A stretch of 43,576 bases of DNA from an uncultured bacterium (lineage in GTDB: Bacteria > Actinomycetota > Coriobacteriia > Coriobacteriales > Coriobacteriaceae). Positions 1 to 7,624 of this stretch are shown here, piece by piece. Made by a program: the position numbers and the translations under genes. The first letter of the stretch is position 1. Each line of letters opens with the position of its first letter. The notes beneath the pieces were generated by a model that was given only the letters and a program-made list of their open reading frames with translations, was not told where the DNA came from and ran no database searches. Location of the stretch: contig CATWBO010000019.1 in assembly GCA_958349055.1 (NCBI GenBank), positions 1-43,576 on the forward strand, given 5' to 3'.

Positions 1-293
1 GATCCGGTTCGACCGGGCCGCGCGGCAAGGAGATATATTGCCAGACCGGAGGGGCGTGCGGGGCGGGAATCGCGCACTTCATATTTTGTTCACAAATGAA
101 TAGATCCCTCAGTTGCTTCACTGAGGCCGTATTCGAAGCAGCAGCTTCTGGTATTGGCGATGACCAGCTGGTTTATAGGTATTAAGGCATCGGTCATCTC
201 TGGAGCGCCACTTTACTCCAAAAGCATCAGCTATTTGTTTCCCGTCGGTAAAAGGCAGGTTTTGTTCGCCAAGCGTTCTTATATATAGAGAAG
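1..293. other. Intergenic region with possible gene remnant
   Basis: No intact gene is visible. The stretch from about 100 to 290 is noticeably richer in A+T than the rest of the window. On the minus strand it keeps an open frame ending at 118-120 that reads as about 58 protein-like residues (around LPFTDGKQIADAF). There is no start codon or ribosome site before the frame runs into the tRNA-tail repeat, so at most it is the 3' remnant of a gene. I do not recognise the family. A small palindrome CCGGTTCGACCGG lies at 4-16 and resembles the T-arm palindromes at 294 and 470. Confidence 0.35.
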
Positions 294-378
294 TTCGGGT
301 TCGAACCCGTGTCGCGGCAACAAAAAAGTGGCCGGCATCCGCCAGTCGCTTTTTTAGTCTATGGTGGGCCTTCAGGGG
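294..378 (-). repeat. Partial duplicate of tRNA-Lys 3' tail with terminator
   Basis: The segment holds a T-arm-like palindrome (CGGGTTCGAACCCG, 296-309), a terminator-like hairpin (322-355), and on the minus strand the last 17 bases of a tRNA including CCA (362-378). That tail matches the end of the neighbouring tRNA-Lys at 16 of 17 positions. The same three parts occur in the same order at 470-553, where the tail belongs to the real tRNA, so this is a tandem duplication with a period of about 175 bp. No cloverleaf can be drawn from this copy. The arrangement recalls the tRNA-tail repeats after Escherichia coli tyrT, but homology is not claimed. Confidence 0.7.
322..355 (-). terminator. Terminator-like hairpin in the tRNA-tail repeat
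   Basis: Read on the minus strand, an A-run is followed by a GC stem around GGAT and then a run of six T. It sits where the functional terminator sits behind the true tRNA-Lys, and is probably the duplicated copy of that terminator. Confidence 0.55.
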
Positions 379-485
379 TCCAGCCTGCTCCGCAGGCGGC
401 CGCTGCGGCGCTTCGCGCCTTGCGCGCTGCGCTGGCAAACGCTCACGCGTTTCCTCAGCTCCGCGCCCTTTCGGGTTCGAACCCG
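379..485. repeat. Intergenic module shared with the tRNA-Gly locus
   Basis: This segment contains GC-rich inverted repeats, a small hairpin AAACGC/GCGTTT (about 437-452), and ends in the palindrome CGGGTTCGAACCCG. The last ~55 bases resemble 12170-12223 behind tRNA-Gly: the shared pattern is an AAACG hairpin, a short gap, GCTC-GC-CCCT, then TCGGGTTCGA. This suggests the same small mobile or copied module next to two unrelated tRNA genes. The alignment was made by eye. Confidence 0.5.
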
Positions 486-495
486 TGCACCGGTA

Positions 496-530
496 ACAAA
501 AAAGCGACCAACCGGAGTCGATCGCTTTCT
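496..530 (-). terminator. Terminator of tRNA-Lys
   Basis: On the minus strand, 7 bases after the tRNA CCA, the sequence forms AAAGCGA ... TCGCTTT with a short loop, followed by a T-run. This is a plausible rho-independent terminator for the single-gene tRNA transcript. Confidence 0.65.
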
Positions 531-536
531 TTTCTA

Positions 537-612
537 TGGTGGGCCGTCAGGGGTTCGAACCCTGGACCTTGGGATTAAAAGTCCCCTGCTCTGCCAGCTG
601 AGCTAACGGCCC
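537..612 (-). tRNA. tRNA-Lys(UUU)
   Basis: The minus strand folds as a complete 76-nt cloverleaf. The 7-bp acceptor stem GGGCCGT pairs with ACGGCCC, followed by discriminator A and encoded CCA. The D-stem is GCTC/GAGC, the anticodon loop is CTTTTAA (anticodon UUU, lysine), and the T-arm is CAGGG-TTCGAAC-CCCTG. It has its own promoter upstream and a terminator downstream, so it is a single-gene transcript. Its 3' end is copied at 362-378. Confidence 0.96.
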
Positions 613-621
613 GCGGGTGGC

Positions 622-650
622 ATTGTACCACGGTCTGGGACTATTCCCAA
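622..650 (-). promoter_or_regulatory. Promoter of tRNA-Lys
   Basis: On the minus strand TTGGGA (650-645) and TACAAT (627-622) are separated by 17 bp, about 10 bp before the tRNA 5' end. The -35 element overlaps the last codons of the upstream aminopeptidase gene. Confidence 0.7.
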
Positions 651-1921
651 CTCCATTGGCCGTTCTGGAAAATCACAACTTCACGTCCATCAGGTGTAAT
701 GCCCGTAATATCGATGTCGTCCGTGCCGATCATAAAATCGACGTGCGTGCTCGAGACGTTAACGCCATGCTCCAGGAGCTCCTCCTTGGACATGTCATAC
801 CCTCCTTCGATGCATTCGGGGAAACCGACACCCAGCGCGAGATGGCAGCTGGCGTTCTCATCATAGAGCGTGTCATAGAATAGAACGCCACTTTCACGGA
901 TCGGCGTGTTCTTGGAGATAAGCGCGACCTCACCCAGATGAGCGGCACCTTCATCGGTGTCAATAATGCTTGCCAGCGTCGCCTTGCCCACGCGGGCGTC
1001 GTAGTCCACCACGCGACCGTTCTCGAACTTAATCCAAAAATCGTCGACCTTGTTGCCGTGGTGAATGAGCGGCATGGCGGAATAGACGATTCCATCAGCA
1101 CGCATGCGGTCGGGCGACGTAAAGACTTCCTCGGTGGGGATGTTGGGGAAGAAGGGATGGCCGTCGGGCGTCTCGCCTTTGCCGCCGGCCCACTCATGGC
1201 CCTTCGTCATGCCGATTACCAGATCGGTTCCATTCGAAGCGGTATAGCGCAGGCAGTCAAAACGGCTATCGTTCAAGAAGCGCAGATTCTTTTCGAACGC
1301 AGCGTCATGGAGTTCCCAGTCGCTCTCCGGGTCCTGGACATCGGCGCGAGCGGTGTGCAGAATCGCATTCCACAGCTTATAGATTGCAACCTCATCGGCG
1401 TCTCCCGGGAACACCTCACGCGCCCAGGCAACGACCGGCGCGCCGGCGATGCACCACGGGTTGATATTGTAGTCCAGTCCGCGGCGGAAGACCTTGCACT
1501 GCGTGTTCCTTGCCTTAGAAGCTGCAGCAGGCTTAGCGGGATCGATGCCCTTAAGAGCGGCAGGGTCCGCACCCTCGATAAAGATAAAGCAGGCACCATC
1601 CTGGGCCAGTGAATCAAGCTGCAGGCGCTTCCACTCGGGCGTCTGCTCAAAATAGCTTTTCTCGACATGCTCGTAGGTGAGCCTTGTCACGGCATCGTCG
1701 GCCCAAATGACCGTTACGTGGCCAGCACCGGCCGCATAAGCCTCCGCGACCACCACGCGTGCAAACGGCGCGCACTCGACCGGAGACTGAACGACAACCT
1801 CCTGGCCGGGCTTGACGTTTACGCCCTTGCGGACAACCAGGCGCGCGTAGTTTTTAATCTTGGGCTCCAGGGCCTTCATGCCCTCCAGAGCTTCTTCGAC
1901 CGTCAGGGCAGCTCGAATCAT
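641..1921 (-). CDS. M29 family metallo-aminopeptidase (AmpS/AmpT-like)
   Basis: This 426-residue protein matches the full length of the M29 leucyl aminopeptidases, cytosolic dimeric two-metal enzymes that trim peptide N-termini. The expected metal-ligand series is present with family spacing: E265 (in EEVFTSP), E331 (LGEVAL), H360 (DENASCHLALG), H393 and D395 (THVDFMIG). The position 7 after H360, where characterised members have the catalytic Tyr, is F367 (GVGF). The start was moved to the second ATG because GGAG lies 6 bases before it; an upstream in-frame ATG at 1933 lacks a ribosome site. It is the last protein gene of the minus-strand run and is preceded by a terminator, so it probably has its own promoter. 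The family is certain; the effect of the Tyr-to-Phe change is not. Confidence 0.93.
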   Translation of the reverse strand: MIRAALTVEEALEGMKALEPKIKNYARLVVRKGVNVKPGQEVVVQSPVECAPFARVVVAEAYAAGAGHVTVIWADDAVTRLTYEHVEKSYFEQTPEWKRLQLDSLAQDGACFIFIEGADPAALKGIDPAKPAAASKARNTQCKVFRRGLDYNINPWCIAGAPVVAWAREVFPGDADEVAIYKLWNAILHTARADVQDPESDWELHDAAFEKNLRFLNDSRFDCLRYTASNGTDLVIGMTKGHEWAGGKGETPDGHPFFPNIPTEEVFTSPDRMRADGIVYSAMPLIHHGNKVDDFWIKFENGRVVDYDARVGKATLASIIDTDEGAAHLGEVALISKNTPIRESGVLFYDTLYDENASCHLALGVGFPECIEGGYDMSKEELLEHGVNVSSTHVDFMIGTDDIDITGITPDGREVVIFQNGQWSWE

Positions 1922-1948
1922 GTGCCACTCCATCTATCTATAGAACAG

Positions 1949-1982
1949 TAAAAAGGCGCGCCGTAAAAACGACACGCCTTAT
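1949..1982 (-). terminator. Terminator after the small membrane protein gene
   Basis: On the minus strand a stem of about 12 bp (AAGGCGTGTCGT with ACGGCGCGCCTT, two G-U pairs) has a TTTT loop and is followed by a TTTTTAC tail. It closes the transcript that includes purC and the 2011-2586 gene and separates it from the M29 gene. Confidence 0.8.
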
Positions 1983-2010
1983 ATCTTAGCGATAAGTATG
2001 AATACAAACG

Positions 2011-2586
2011 CTACTTCTTCTTGGAGGCCTTCTTGTCCTCCTCGGCAGCAGAGCGCTCGATAAGAGCGTTGAGCTTGTTATCGGACATGACCTCGGCCTG
2101 CGAGCGATACATATTACGCAGGGGACGGATGCGCACGAAGTCGTAGATGAAGTCGCCCAAGATGATGACATAGGACAAAACGATGCCGACCATCTGGATG
2201 GGGCTGGACACCACGCCAGCGGGAGCGAAGTACAGCGAAGCCCAAATTGCCACGACGAGCACCATGCCGATGGCGAGCACGATCCACCAGATGCGGCGGC
2301 GCTTGGTGTAGTCCTCATCCTGCTTAAGAAGGATATTCGACACCGTATAGATGCGATCCTCCTTGGCGCGCTGCTTGGCCTTGCGAGCGCGCTTCTCCTC
2401 TTTAGAGAGGCCCTCGAGGTTCTCACCCTTCTCGAGCTCTTTGCGGCGGGCCTTAGACGAAGCCGGCACGACGCGAACGGAGCTCGCTGCCTGGCGAGCG
2501 GGCTTGGCGGATGCGGCGGACTTGCGCGCAACCCCGGTAACCTCGTGGGATTGCGTGCGCTTGTTCGTGGCGCTACGGGTACTCAC
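2011..2586 (-). CDS. Small two-pass membrane protein, unknown function
   Basis: This 191-residue protein has three parts. Residues 1-95 are Lys/Arg/Ala-rich and probably cytoplasmic, with a charged helical stretch around 50-77. Two hydrophobic segments follow at about 99-121 and 128-150, then a short charged C-terminal tail ending in KKASKKK. I recognise no catalytic motif. The GTG start directly abuts the purC stop (TAA|GTG), with AGGAG inside the purC 3' end, so translation is probably coupled to purC. A strong terminator follows. Such topology fits a scaffold or small membrane accessory protein, but that is only a guess. Confidence 0.8.
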   Translation of the reverse strand: MSTRSATNKRTQSHEVTGVARKSAASAKPARQAASSVRVVPASSKARRKELEKGENLEGLSKEEKRARKAKQRAKEDRIYTVSNILLKQDEDYTKRRRIWWIVLAIGMVLVVAIWASLYFAPAGVVSSPIQMVGIVLSYVIILGDFIYDFVRIRPLRNMYRSQAEVMSDNKLNALIERSAAEEDKKASKKK

Positions 2587-3474
2587 TTATGCGTTCTCCT
2601 TCATGCTTGTGAACTGGGAGCCCGTGATGATCTGGAAGGCCTCACGATAGCGCTCGGACGTGCCATCGATGACCTCGGCGGGCAGGTGCGGAGTCTCCCC
2701 CGTCATATCCCAGTTGGCCTTGAGCCAATTGCGGACGAATTGCTTGTCGTAGCTGGGCTGAATCTTGCCCTCCTCGTAGCTGGCGGCAGGCCAGAAACGG
2801 CTGGAGTCGGGCGTGAGGCACTCGTCGATCAGCGTAACCTGGCCATCGATGACACCGAACTCGAACTTGGTGTCGGCGATGATGATGCCACGGGTCGCAG
2901 CGTACTCGGCGGCAGCCTTGTAAATCTTGAGGGACAGATCGCGAATCTGCGTGGCGATGTCCTCGCCCACGATCTCGCAGCAACGCTCGAACGAGATGTT
3001 CTCGTCGTGGTCACCAATCTCGGCCTTCGTGGACGGCGTGAACAGCGGCTCGGGAAGCTTGGAAGCCTCGGTCAGGCCCTCGGGCAGCTGAATGCCGCAG
3101 ACGGTGCCGTTCTCGTCATAGGTCTTCTTGCCCGAACCGGTCAGATAGCCGCGGACGATGCACTCGATAGGAATCGTCTGGGCCTTCTTGACCAGCATGG
3201 CGCGACCAGCGAGATAGTCACGATACTCGGCAAACTCCTCGGGGAAATCCGCCGGGTCGATGGAGACGAGGTGGTTGGGAACAATGTTGGCAAATTTATC
3301 AAACCAGAATGCCGAGATGCGGTTGAGCACCTCTCCCTTAAACGGAATCTCGTCGGGAAGAATGAAGTCGAACGCAGAAATGCGGTCGGTGGCGACCATC
3401 AGCAGGTTTTCACCGGCATCGTAGATATCACGAACCTTGCCACGGGAATCCGGACGACGCTCCATCGTTGTCAC
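2587..3474 (-). CDS. purC: SAICAR synthetase (phosphoribosylaminoimidazole-succinocarboxamide synthase)
   Basis: PurC ligates aspartate to CAIR using ATP, a late step of de novo IMP synthesis. The sequence shows family landmarks: the N-terminal GKVRDIYD phosphate-binding stretch, ATDRISAFD, the IPIECIVRGYLTGSG block, and DECLTPDSSRFWP near the C-terminus. The length (295 residues) fits the longer PurC type. I chose the GTG at 3474 because AAGGAG lies 8 bases upstream; another GTG at 3483 is too close to the ribosome site. It lies 109 bp downstream of the histidine kinase gene and is coupled to the small membrane protein gene. purB, another enzyme of the pathway, is 7 kb away. No purine riboswitch was recognised upstream. 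Confidence 0.97.
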   Translation of the reverse strand: MTTMERRPDSRGKVRDIYDAGENLLMVATDRISAFDFILPDEIPFKGEVLNRISAFWFDKFANIVPNHLVSIDPADFPEEFAEYRDYLAGRAMLVKKAQTIPIECIVRGYLTGSGKKTYDENGTVCGIQLPEGLTEASKLPEPLFTPSTKAEIGDHDENISFERCCEIVGEDIATQIRDLSLKIYKAAAEYAATRGIIIADTKFEFGVIDGQVTLIDECLTPDSSRFWPAASYEEGKIQPSYDKQFVRNWLKANWDMTGETPHLPAEVIDGTSERYREAFQIITGSQFTSMKENA

Positions 3475-3583
3475 GTGAGTCACTCCTTACCAAAATACGA
3501 CAGTAATGCGGGCTCTTTCCCGCACGTTTTCGCAAACCCGGAGCGGCAGGGACGAGACCCCTCCTTCACCGAATAGCGAAAAG

Positions 3584-5149
3584 CTAGTGCTCCATTGTAG
3601 TAGATGCCGCGTCCGCCGTGTGCTCGCGAGGCAGATGAATCGTAAAAGTCGTACCCTTTCCAAGCTCCGACTCCACGGATATGTAGCCGTGATGGCGCTC
3701 GACGATCTGCTTGGTCACGGCAAGGCCCACACCCAGGCCGCCCGCCTCGCGGGCACGGCTGGCGTCGGCGCGCCAAAAACGACCGAAAATGCGCGACAGG
3801 TCGTCTTTGGCAATACCGATGCCGGTATCCGAAACGGCAATGTTGACGTGCTTGCGGTCGCTGAGCACCGACACCACGACCCAGCCGCCCTCGGGGGTAT
3901 AGCGCATGGCGTTGCTCAGGAGATTGATAACGCACTGCGTGATCATATCGGGATCGGCCTCGACGACATCGTCATGGCCCTGGGTTTCATCCGCAAAGCG
4001 CAGGCGTAGGTCGCGGTCGGCGAATAGACGCTCCTGGCCATTCACAATCGATCGCACGAACGGAACCATATCCACCGGCTCCAGGTTGAGCGGTGCGGTG
4101 CTGTTTTCCATACGCGACAGGTCGAGCATCTGCTGCACCAGACGGGCCAGGCGGCGCGTCTCGGAGGCAACCGTCTCCAGATGTTCGTTGTCGGTGGGAT
4201 ATACCCCATCCTGCATGGCCTCGACCGTTGCGAGCATGGCCATAAGCGGGGTGCGAAGCTCGTGCGCGACATCCGATGTCAGGCGTTTCTCGTGCTTCAT
4301 ATCCTTCTCGAGTGAGGTGGCCATCTCGTCGAAGGTCTCTCCCAGCTGATCGATCTCATCGTCGCCGCGCAAGCCCGTTCGAGCGGACAGATCGCCGTCG
4401 CGTATTTGCTTGGCCGTGCTGGTAATGCGATGGATCGGCTTGGTGAGCATGCGCGACATGAGCGCTCCGATAACGACCGAGATGCAAATGGCCACAACCG
4501 CGGCGAGCGCCATGGCGTTAAAGGTCTTCTCCCTAAACGCAGAATCCGCCTTGGTGAGCAGGGCGTCGGAACCGATCGCCCACAATTTAACCTGTCCGAC
4601 ATGCTCACCGGAGGACGTTACGATCTCGACATTGGCAACGCTGTCCGATCCGGTGGGGGCAGAGGAGACCGGGCTATGCGATGCCCTCTTACCGCTCGTG
4701 CCGTCGGTCGTCGCCTGATTTTCGCGCACATCGGCGGTCGCGCTTGCCGAAGGCCATGAGTCGTCATAAACGACAACGCCTTTCTTGTTGACGACCTGCA
4801 TACCCAAATCGTCGGACACCAAACTCGATGTCGCGACCGTACGTAGCTCGCCCGCAGTCCAATTGCCGTTTTCCTCATACGACGTCGCAAGCTTTTCGGC
4901 AGCGGAATTTGCGATTTCGACGATATTGGAGCGCGTGTAATCCGAAAAGACCGTGCCCCACACAACAGAGACCACGCCCACCAGCACCAATACCGTCATG
5001 AGCGATGTCAGAGCAAAAGCAAGTGCCATGCGCGAGGGATAGCTCATCGTTGGCCGTGAATCGGAACGAGGCGTGTTCCAACTAGCCTTGGAACCCGCCT
5101 CGCTCTCCTGCTTGTGCTTTTGTCCGATTTCAAAGCGCGCAGGTGTCAT
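3584..5149 (-). CDS. Membrane sensor histidine kinase
   Basis: This 521-residue protein is a typical two-pass sensor kinase. A cytoplasmic N-tail precedes TM1 (about 41-67), an extracytoplasmic domain (68-210) with a Ser/Thr/Ala-rich stretch at 134-170, TM2 (about 212-233) and a HAMP linker (to about 285). The HisKA helix carries phospho-acceptor H296 (SDVAHELRTPL). The ATPase domain has the N-box around N409-N413 (NLLSNAMRYTPEGG), G1 DTGIGI at 441-446 and G2 GGLGVGLA at 470-477. It starts 11 bp after the response regulator stop, so the two are co-transcribed and presumably partners. The input signal cannot be read from the sequence. Confidence 0.95.
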   Translation of the reverse strand: MTPARFEIGQKHKQESEAGSKASWNTPRSDSRPTMSYPSRMALAFALTSLMTVLVLVGVVSVVWGTVFSDYTRSNIVEIANSAAEKLATSYEENGNWTAGELRTVATSSLVSDDLGMQVVNKKGVVVYDDSWPSASATADVRENQATTDGTSGKRASHSPVSSAPTGSDSVANVEIVTSSGEHVGQVKLWAIGSDALLTKADSAFREKTFNAMALAAVVAICISVVIGALMSRMLTKPIHRITSTAKQIRDGDLSARTGLRGDDEIDQLGETFDEMATSLEKDMKHEKRLTSDVAHELRTPLMAMLATVEAMQDGVYPTDNEHLETVASETRRLARLVQQMLDLSRMENSTAPLNLEPVDMVPFVRSIVNGQERLFADRDLRLRFADETQGHDDVVEADPDMITQCVINLLSNAMRYTPEGGWVVVSVLSDRKHVNIAVSDTGIGIAKDDLSRIFGRFWRADASRAREAGGLGVGLAVTKQIVERHHGYISVESELGKGTTFTIHLPREHTADAASTTMEH

Positions 5150-5160
5150 ATGTGATTTCC

Positions 5161-5883
5161 CTATTTCTCGTCCGACTTATCGGTCTTGGCCGGAGCCTCG
5201 AAGCGATAGCCGACACCGTGGACGGTGTAGAGCCACTTGGGCTTCTTGGGATCATCGCCCAGCTTGGCGCGAAGGTTCTTCACGTGGCTATCGATGGTGC
5301 GCTCATAGCCCTCAAAGTCGTACCCAAGCACCTTCTCGACCAGCTCCATACGGTTGTAGACACGGCCGGGATGACGAGCAAGCGTGGTGAGCAGCTTGAA
5401 CTCGGAAGCCGTCAGATCGACTTCCTTGCCTTCGACCAAGATCTTGTGGCCCGAGATATCGATGACCAGATCGCCGAAGTCGAGCACCTCGACGGCGGGC
5501 TCGTCGGCCTGGTGGGCACGACGGAACAGGGCGCGTACGCGGGCGACAAGCTCGCGCGGCGAGAACGGCTTAATCAGGTAGTCGTCGGCGCCGAGCTCAA
5601 GACCGATAATACGGTCCTCGATCTCGCCCTTGGCAGTCAGCATGATGATGGGAACATCCGAGGTATCGCGAATGGTGCGGCAAACGCGCTCGCCGGGGAT
5701 CTTGGGGAGCATAAGATCGAGCACGACCAGGTCGAACTGATGCTTCTCGAACTCCTCGATCGCGGACTGGCCGTCGCCGACGCCCACAACCCAGTAGCCT
5801 TCGCGCTCGAGATAGGCAGCGACGGCGTCACGGATTGCCTTCTCATCCTCGACCAGCAGAATCTTTTTTGCATCTGAAGCCAT
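5161..5883 (-). CDS. OmpR/PhoB-family response regulator
   Basis: This 240-residue protein has an N-terminal receiver domain with the acidic pocket (VEDE, 11-14), phospho-acceptor D56 (VVLDLMLP), T83 and K105 (LIKPFSP). The C-terminal winged helix (about 140-232) ends with the family motif RTIDSHVKNLRAKL and a VHGVGYRF wing. It is expected to bind DNA as a phosphorylated dimer and to act with the kinase encoded 11 bp downstream. The ATG at 5883 was chosen because a G-rich ribosome site (CAGGGGGG) precedes it; a TTG at 5904 is in frame but has no such site. Confidence 0.96.
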   Translation of the reverse strand: MASDAKKILLVEDEKAIRDAVAAYLEREGYWVVGVGDGQSAIEEFEKHQFDLVVLDLMLPKIPGERVCRTIRDTSDVPIIMLTAKGEIEDRIIGLELGADDYLIKPFSPRELVARVRALFRRAHQADEPAVEVLDFGDLVIDISGHKILVEGKEVDLTASEFKLLTTLARHPGRVYNRMELVEKVLGYDFEGYERTIDSHVKNLRAKLGDDPKKPKWLYTVHGVGYRFEAPAKTDKSDEK

Positions 5884-5938
5884 AACACGGCCCCCCTGTC
5901 TCAATTAGCTAAGAACAAGCCCATTTTAACGCACCTGA

Positions 5939-5977
5939 GCCCGCCGGATGCCGCTATGACGCGGCAGCTCGGCGGGC
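5939..5977. repeat. Stable two-tier hairpin upstream of the response regulator
   Basis: GCCCGCCG pairs with CGGCGGGC and, inside, TGCCGC pairs with GCGGCA around the loop TATGAC. There is no T-run on either side, so it is not a simple intrinsic terminator. It lies between the Tat lipoprotein stop (6037) and the regulator start, and could be a transcription barrier or an RNA stability element. Confidence 0.6.
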
Positions 5978-6036
5978 GGTACTCACAATTACAACGCGTT
6001 TATTCCCCTGTTGGCGCCTTTTTAACCCCTCTAAGC

Positions 6037-7248
6037 TTAAAGAGAGAATAGGTGTGCGGTGACCGTCTCGGGTATACCCTGGCTGTTGCGCACTGTGGCG
6101 TACGTAAGGAATGAGTCCGATTTTCCCGCCGTAGCTGGATAATCGCCATACTCCAAAGCGCGGTCGGGCGACAGCAGCGAGCCATAGGTCTTGGCAGAGG
6201 TGTCGATGAGAAAATGCGATGCTTGCACCTTAACGAGATATTTATTCTTCTTGCCGGCAGCACATGCGAGCGGCTCGCGCGACAGAAAGAGGTACGGCCC
6301 TCCCTCATTACCGATATACGTGCCCATGTTGCCCAGGCTGCCCACGCCACTATAGGTCGCCTCGATAGAAAACACGAAGGTATCGCCCATATATACGGCC
6401 TCGAAAGGCGAGACTGACGAGGGAAGGACTAGCTGGGCACGTTTGGTGTTGTTGCCATCGGTCAGATCGATTGCCGTTATGCCGTAGTAGACGCCCTCGT
6501 CGTTGCGGACACGCGGCGAGATGGTCAAAATGCCGTCGCTCGCGCGTGGGGCCGACGCAAAGCGGCCCGTCGATTTCCAAATTGTCTCGGCCTTAGATTC
6601 ATCAAGCGAGCGACGATAGCAAAACGAATCGTTACTCGTTTTATTGCCGCCTGCCGAAGGCATTTTATACCAGATGACTGATGACCCGAACGCCGTGAAC
6701 AACGGCGGATCGTAGTCCTTGCCGCCCCGGTCGAGCTCAACCACATCACCGGCAAGCGAGGCGCCTGACAGATTTTGGGCGTAGAGCTTCCACGATGAAT
6801 TGGCAAAGTTCATCTCCACCCACGCAAACACGCCATCGCCGGCGCGGACATCGTAAAACGCGTACCCGGTGCCCTCGATGGGGTCCTCGATAAGCGTGGT
6901 GAGCGAGCCGTCGCCCAGGTTGAGTACGCCGAGCGTGTTGGCGTGCAGCGCAGATGCGGGTGCCATCATTGCCGCGGCATAGTCGCCATCGCAGTAGTAC
7001 AGCAGCGTTCCCAGCGGCAGCGTCCACGAGGCCGCAGGCTCAAGGTCGATGTCGACGGCCTCGTACTCATCCGTAATCGAGACGATCTTGGAATCGTCCT
7101 TGATGACTTGAGGCTCACCGGCGGCATCATCGCTGGTACCCGTTTTTTTCGAGCATCCCGCGAGCAGCGTGGCAGCACCGGCAGTGGCTCCACCAAGCAC
7201 GAAGCCGCGACGCGATATTCCGTTCTTAATGTAGTCGGTAATGCCCAT
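6037..7248 (-). CDS. Predicted Tat-exported lipoprotein, unknown function
   Basis: The N-terminus has a twin-arginine signal (ISRRGFVLGG, residues 11-20) running into a lipobox LAGC at 29-32, so the mature protein of about 370 residues is probably acylated on C32 and held on the outer face of the membrane. The rest is rich in short beta-type segments with repeated hydrophobic-aromatic turns (VFAWVEMNF, SSVIWYKMP, DTFVFSIEA), which would suit a beta-propeller, but no family is recognised. The ATG at 7248 overlaps the stop of the TSCPD gene by one base (TAATG), so translation is coupled. An upstream in-frame extension was rejected because it runs backwards through the TSCPD gene. Confidence 0.85.
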   Translation of the reverse strand: MGITDYIKNGISRRGFVLGGATAGAATLLAGCSKKTGTSDDAAGEPQVIKDDSKIVSITDEYEAVDIDLEPAASWTLPLGTLLYYCDGDYAAAMMAPASALHANTLGVLNLGDGSLTTLIEDPIEGTGYAFYDVRAGDGVFAWVEMNFANSSWKLYAQNLSGASLAGDVVELDRGGKDYDPPLFTAFGSSVIWYKMPSAGGNKTSNDSFCYRRSLDESKAETIWKSTGRFASAPRASDGILTISPRVRNDEGVYYGITAIDLTDGNNTKRAQLVLPSSVSPFEAVYMGDTFVFSIEATYSGVGSLGNMGTYIGNEGGPYLFLSREPLACAAGKKNKYLVKVQASHFLIDTSAKTYGSLLSPDRALEYGDYPATAGKSDSFLTYATVRNSQGIPETVTAHLFSL

Positions 7249-7511
7249 TAGGCGATCTCGGCGCGGGCGGCCTCGATGGCGCGCGTAAGCTGATCGGCGC
7301 AGGAAGTCTTCTTCATGCCGCACGTGTTGCCAGCGAGAACCTCAATCACGCGATCGGAAGGAGCACCCTCGACCAGTTTGGAGATGGCCTTGAGGTTGCC
7401 GTCGCACCCGCCGGTAAACTCGACGCCCAGCACCTTGCTGCCGTCGTCAGAGAGATTGAGGTGAATATTGCGAGCGCATACGCCCTGCGGCTTGTAGTCA
7501 AAACTAATCAT
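7248..7511 (-). CDS. TSCPD domain protein (TIGR03905-like)
   Basis: This 87-residue protein resembles the small uncharacterised TSCPD family, also found at the C-terminus of some ribonucleotide reductases. The diagnostic TSCADQL is at 69-75, and cysteines at 12, 36, 64 and 71 (VCAR, GGCDGNL, NTCGMK, TSCAD) could bind a metal. GAGAGGGG precedes the ATG. It is translationally coupled to the Tat lipoprotein gene, a pairing whose meaning is unclear. Confidence 0.85.
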   Translation of the reverse strand: MISFDYKPQGVCARNIHLNLSDDGSKVLGVEFTGGCDGNLKAISKLVEGAPSDRVIEVLAGNTCGMKKTSCADQLTRAIEAARAEIA

Positions 7512-7624
7512 TGAGATCCCCTCTCATAAAGATATTTCAGGAGTCTATTATCCCCGCCCGCGCCGATTTATGGTCGCGGGCACCGATTCAACATCCTACG
7601 ATGCGCGGACGAGCGAGGGCAAGA

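Noticed and set aside
294..311. T-arm-like sequences at 294 and 470 as additional tRNA genes
   Set aside because: No acceptor, D or anticodon stems can be built around them.
118..438. Minus-strand open frame through the tRNA-Lys tail repeat
   Set aside because: It runs through the terminator copy and T-arm palindrome and has no start near the protein-like part; kept only as a possible remnant.
3500..3525. Hairpin TGCGGG/CCCGCA upstream of purC as a terminator or purine riboswitch
   Set aside because: The stem is only 6 bp with no T-run, and nothing resembles a purine aptamer.
5939..5977. Hairpin as an intrinsic terminator for the Tat lipoprotein gene
   Set aside because: No T-run follows the stem on the minus strand; listed as a hairpin only.
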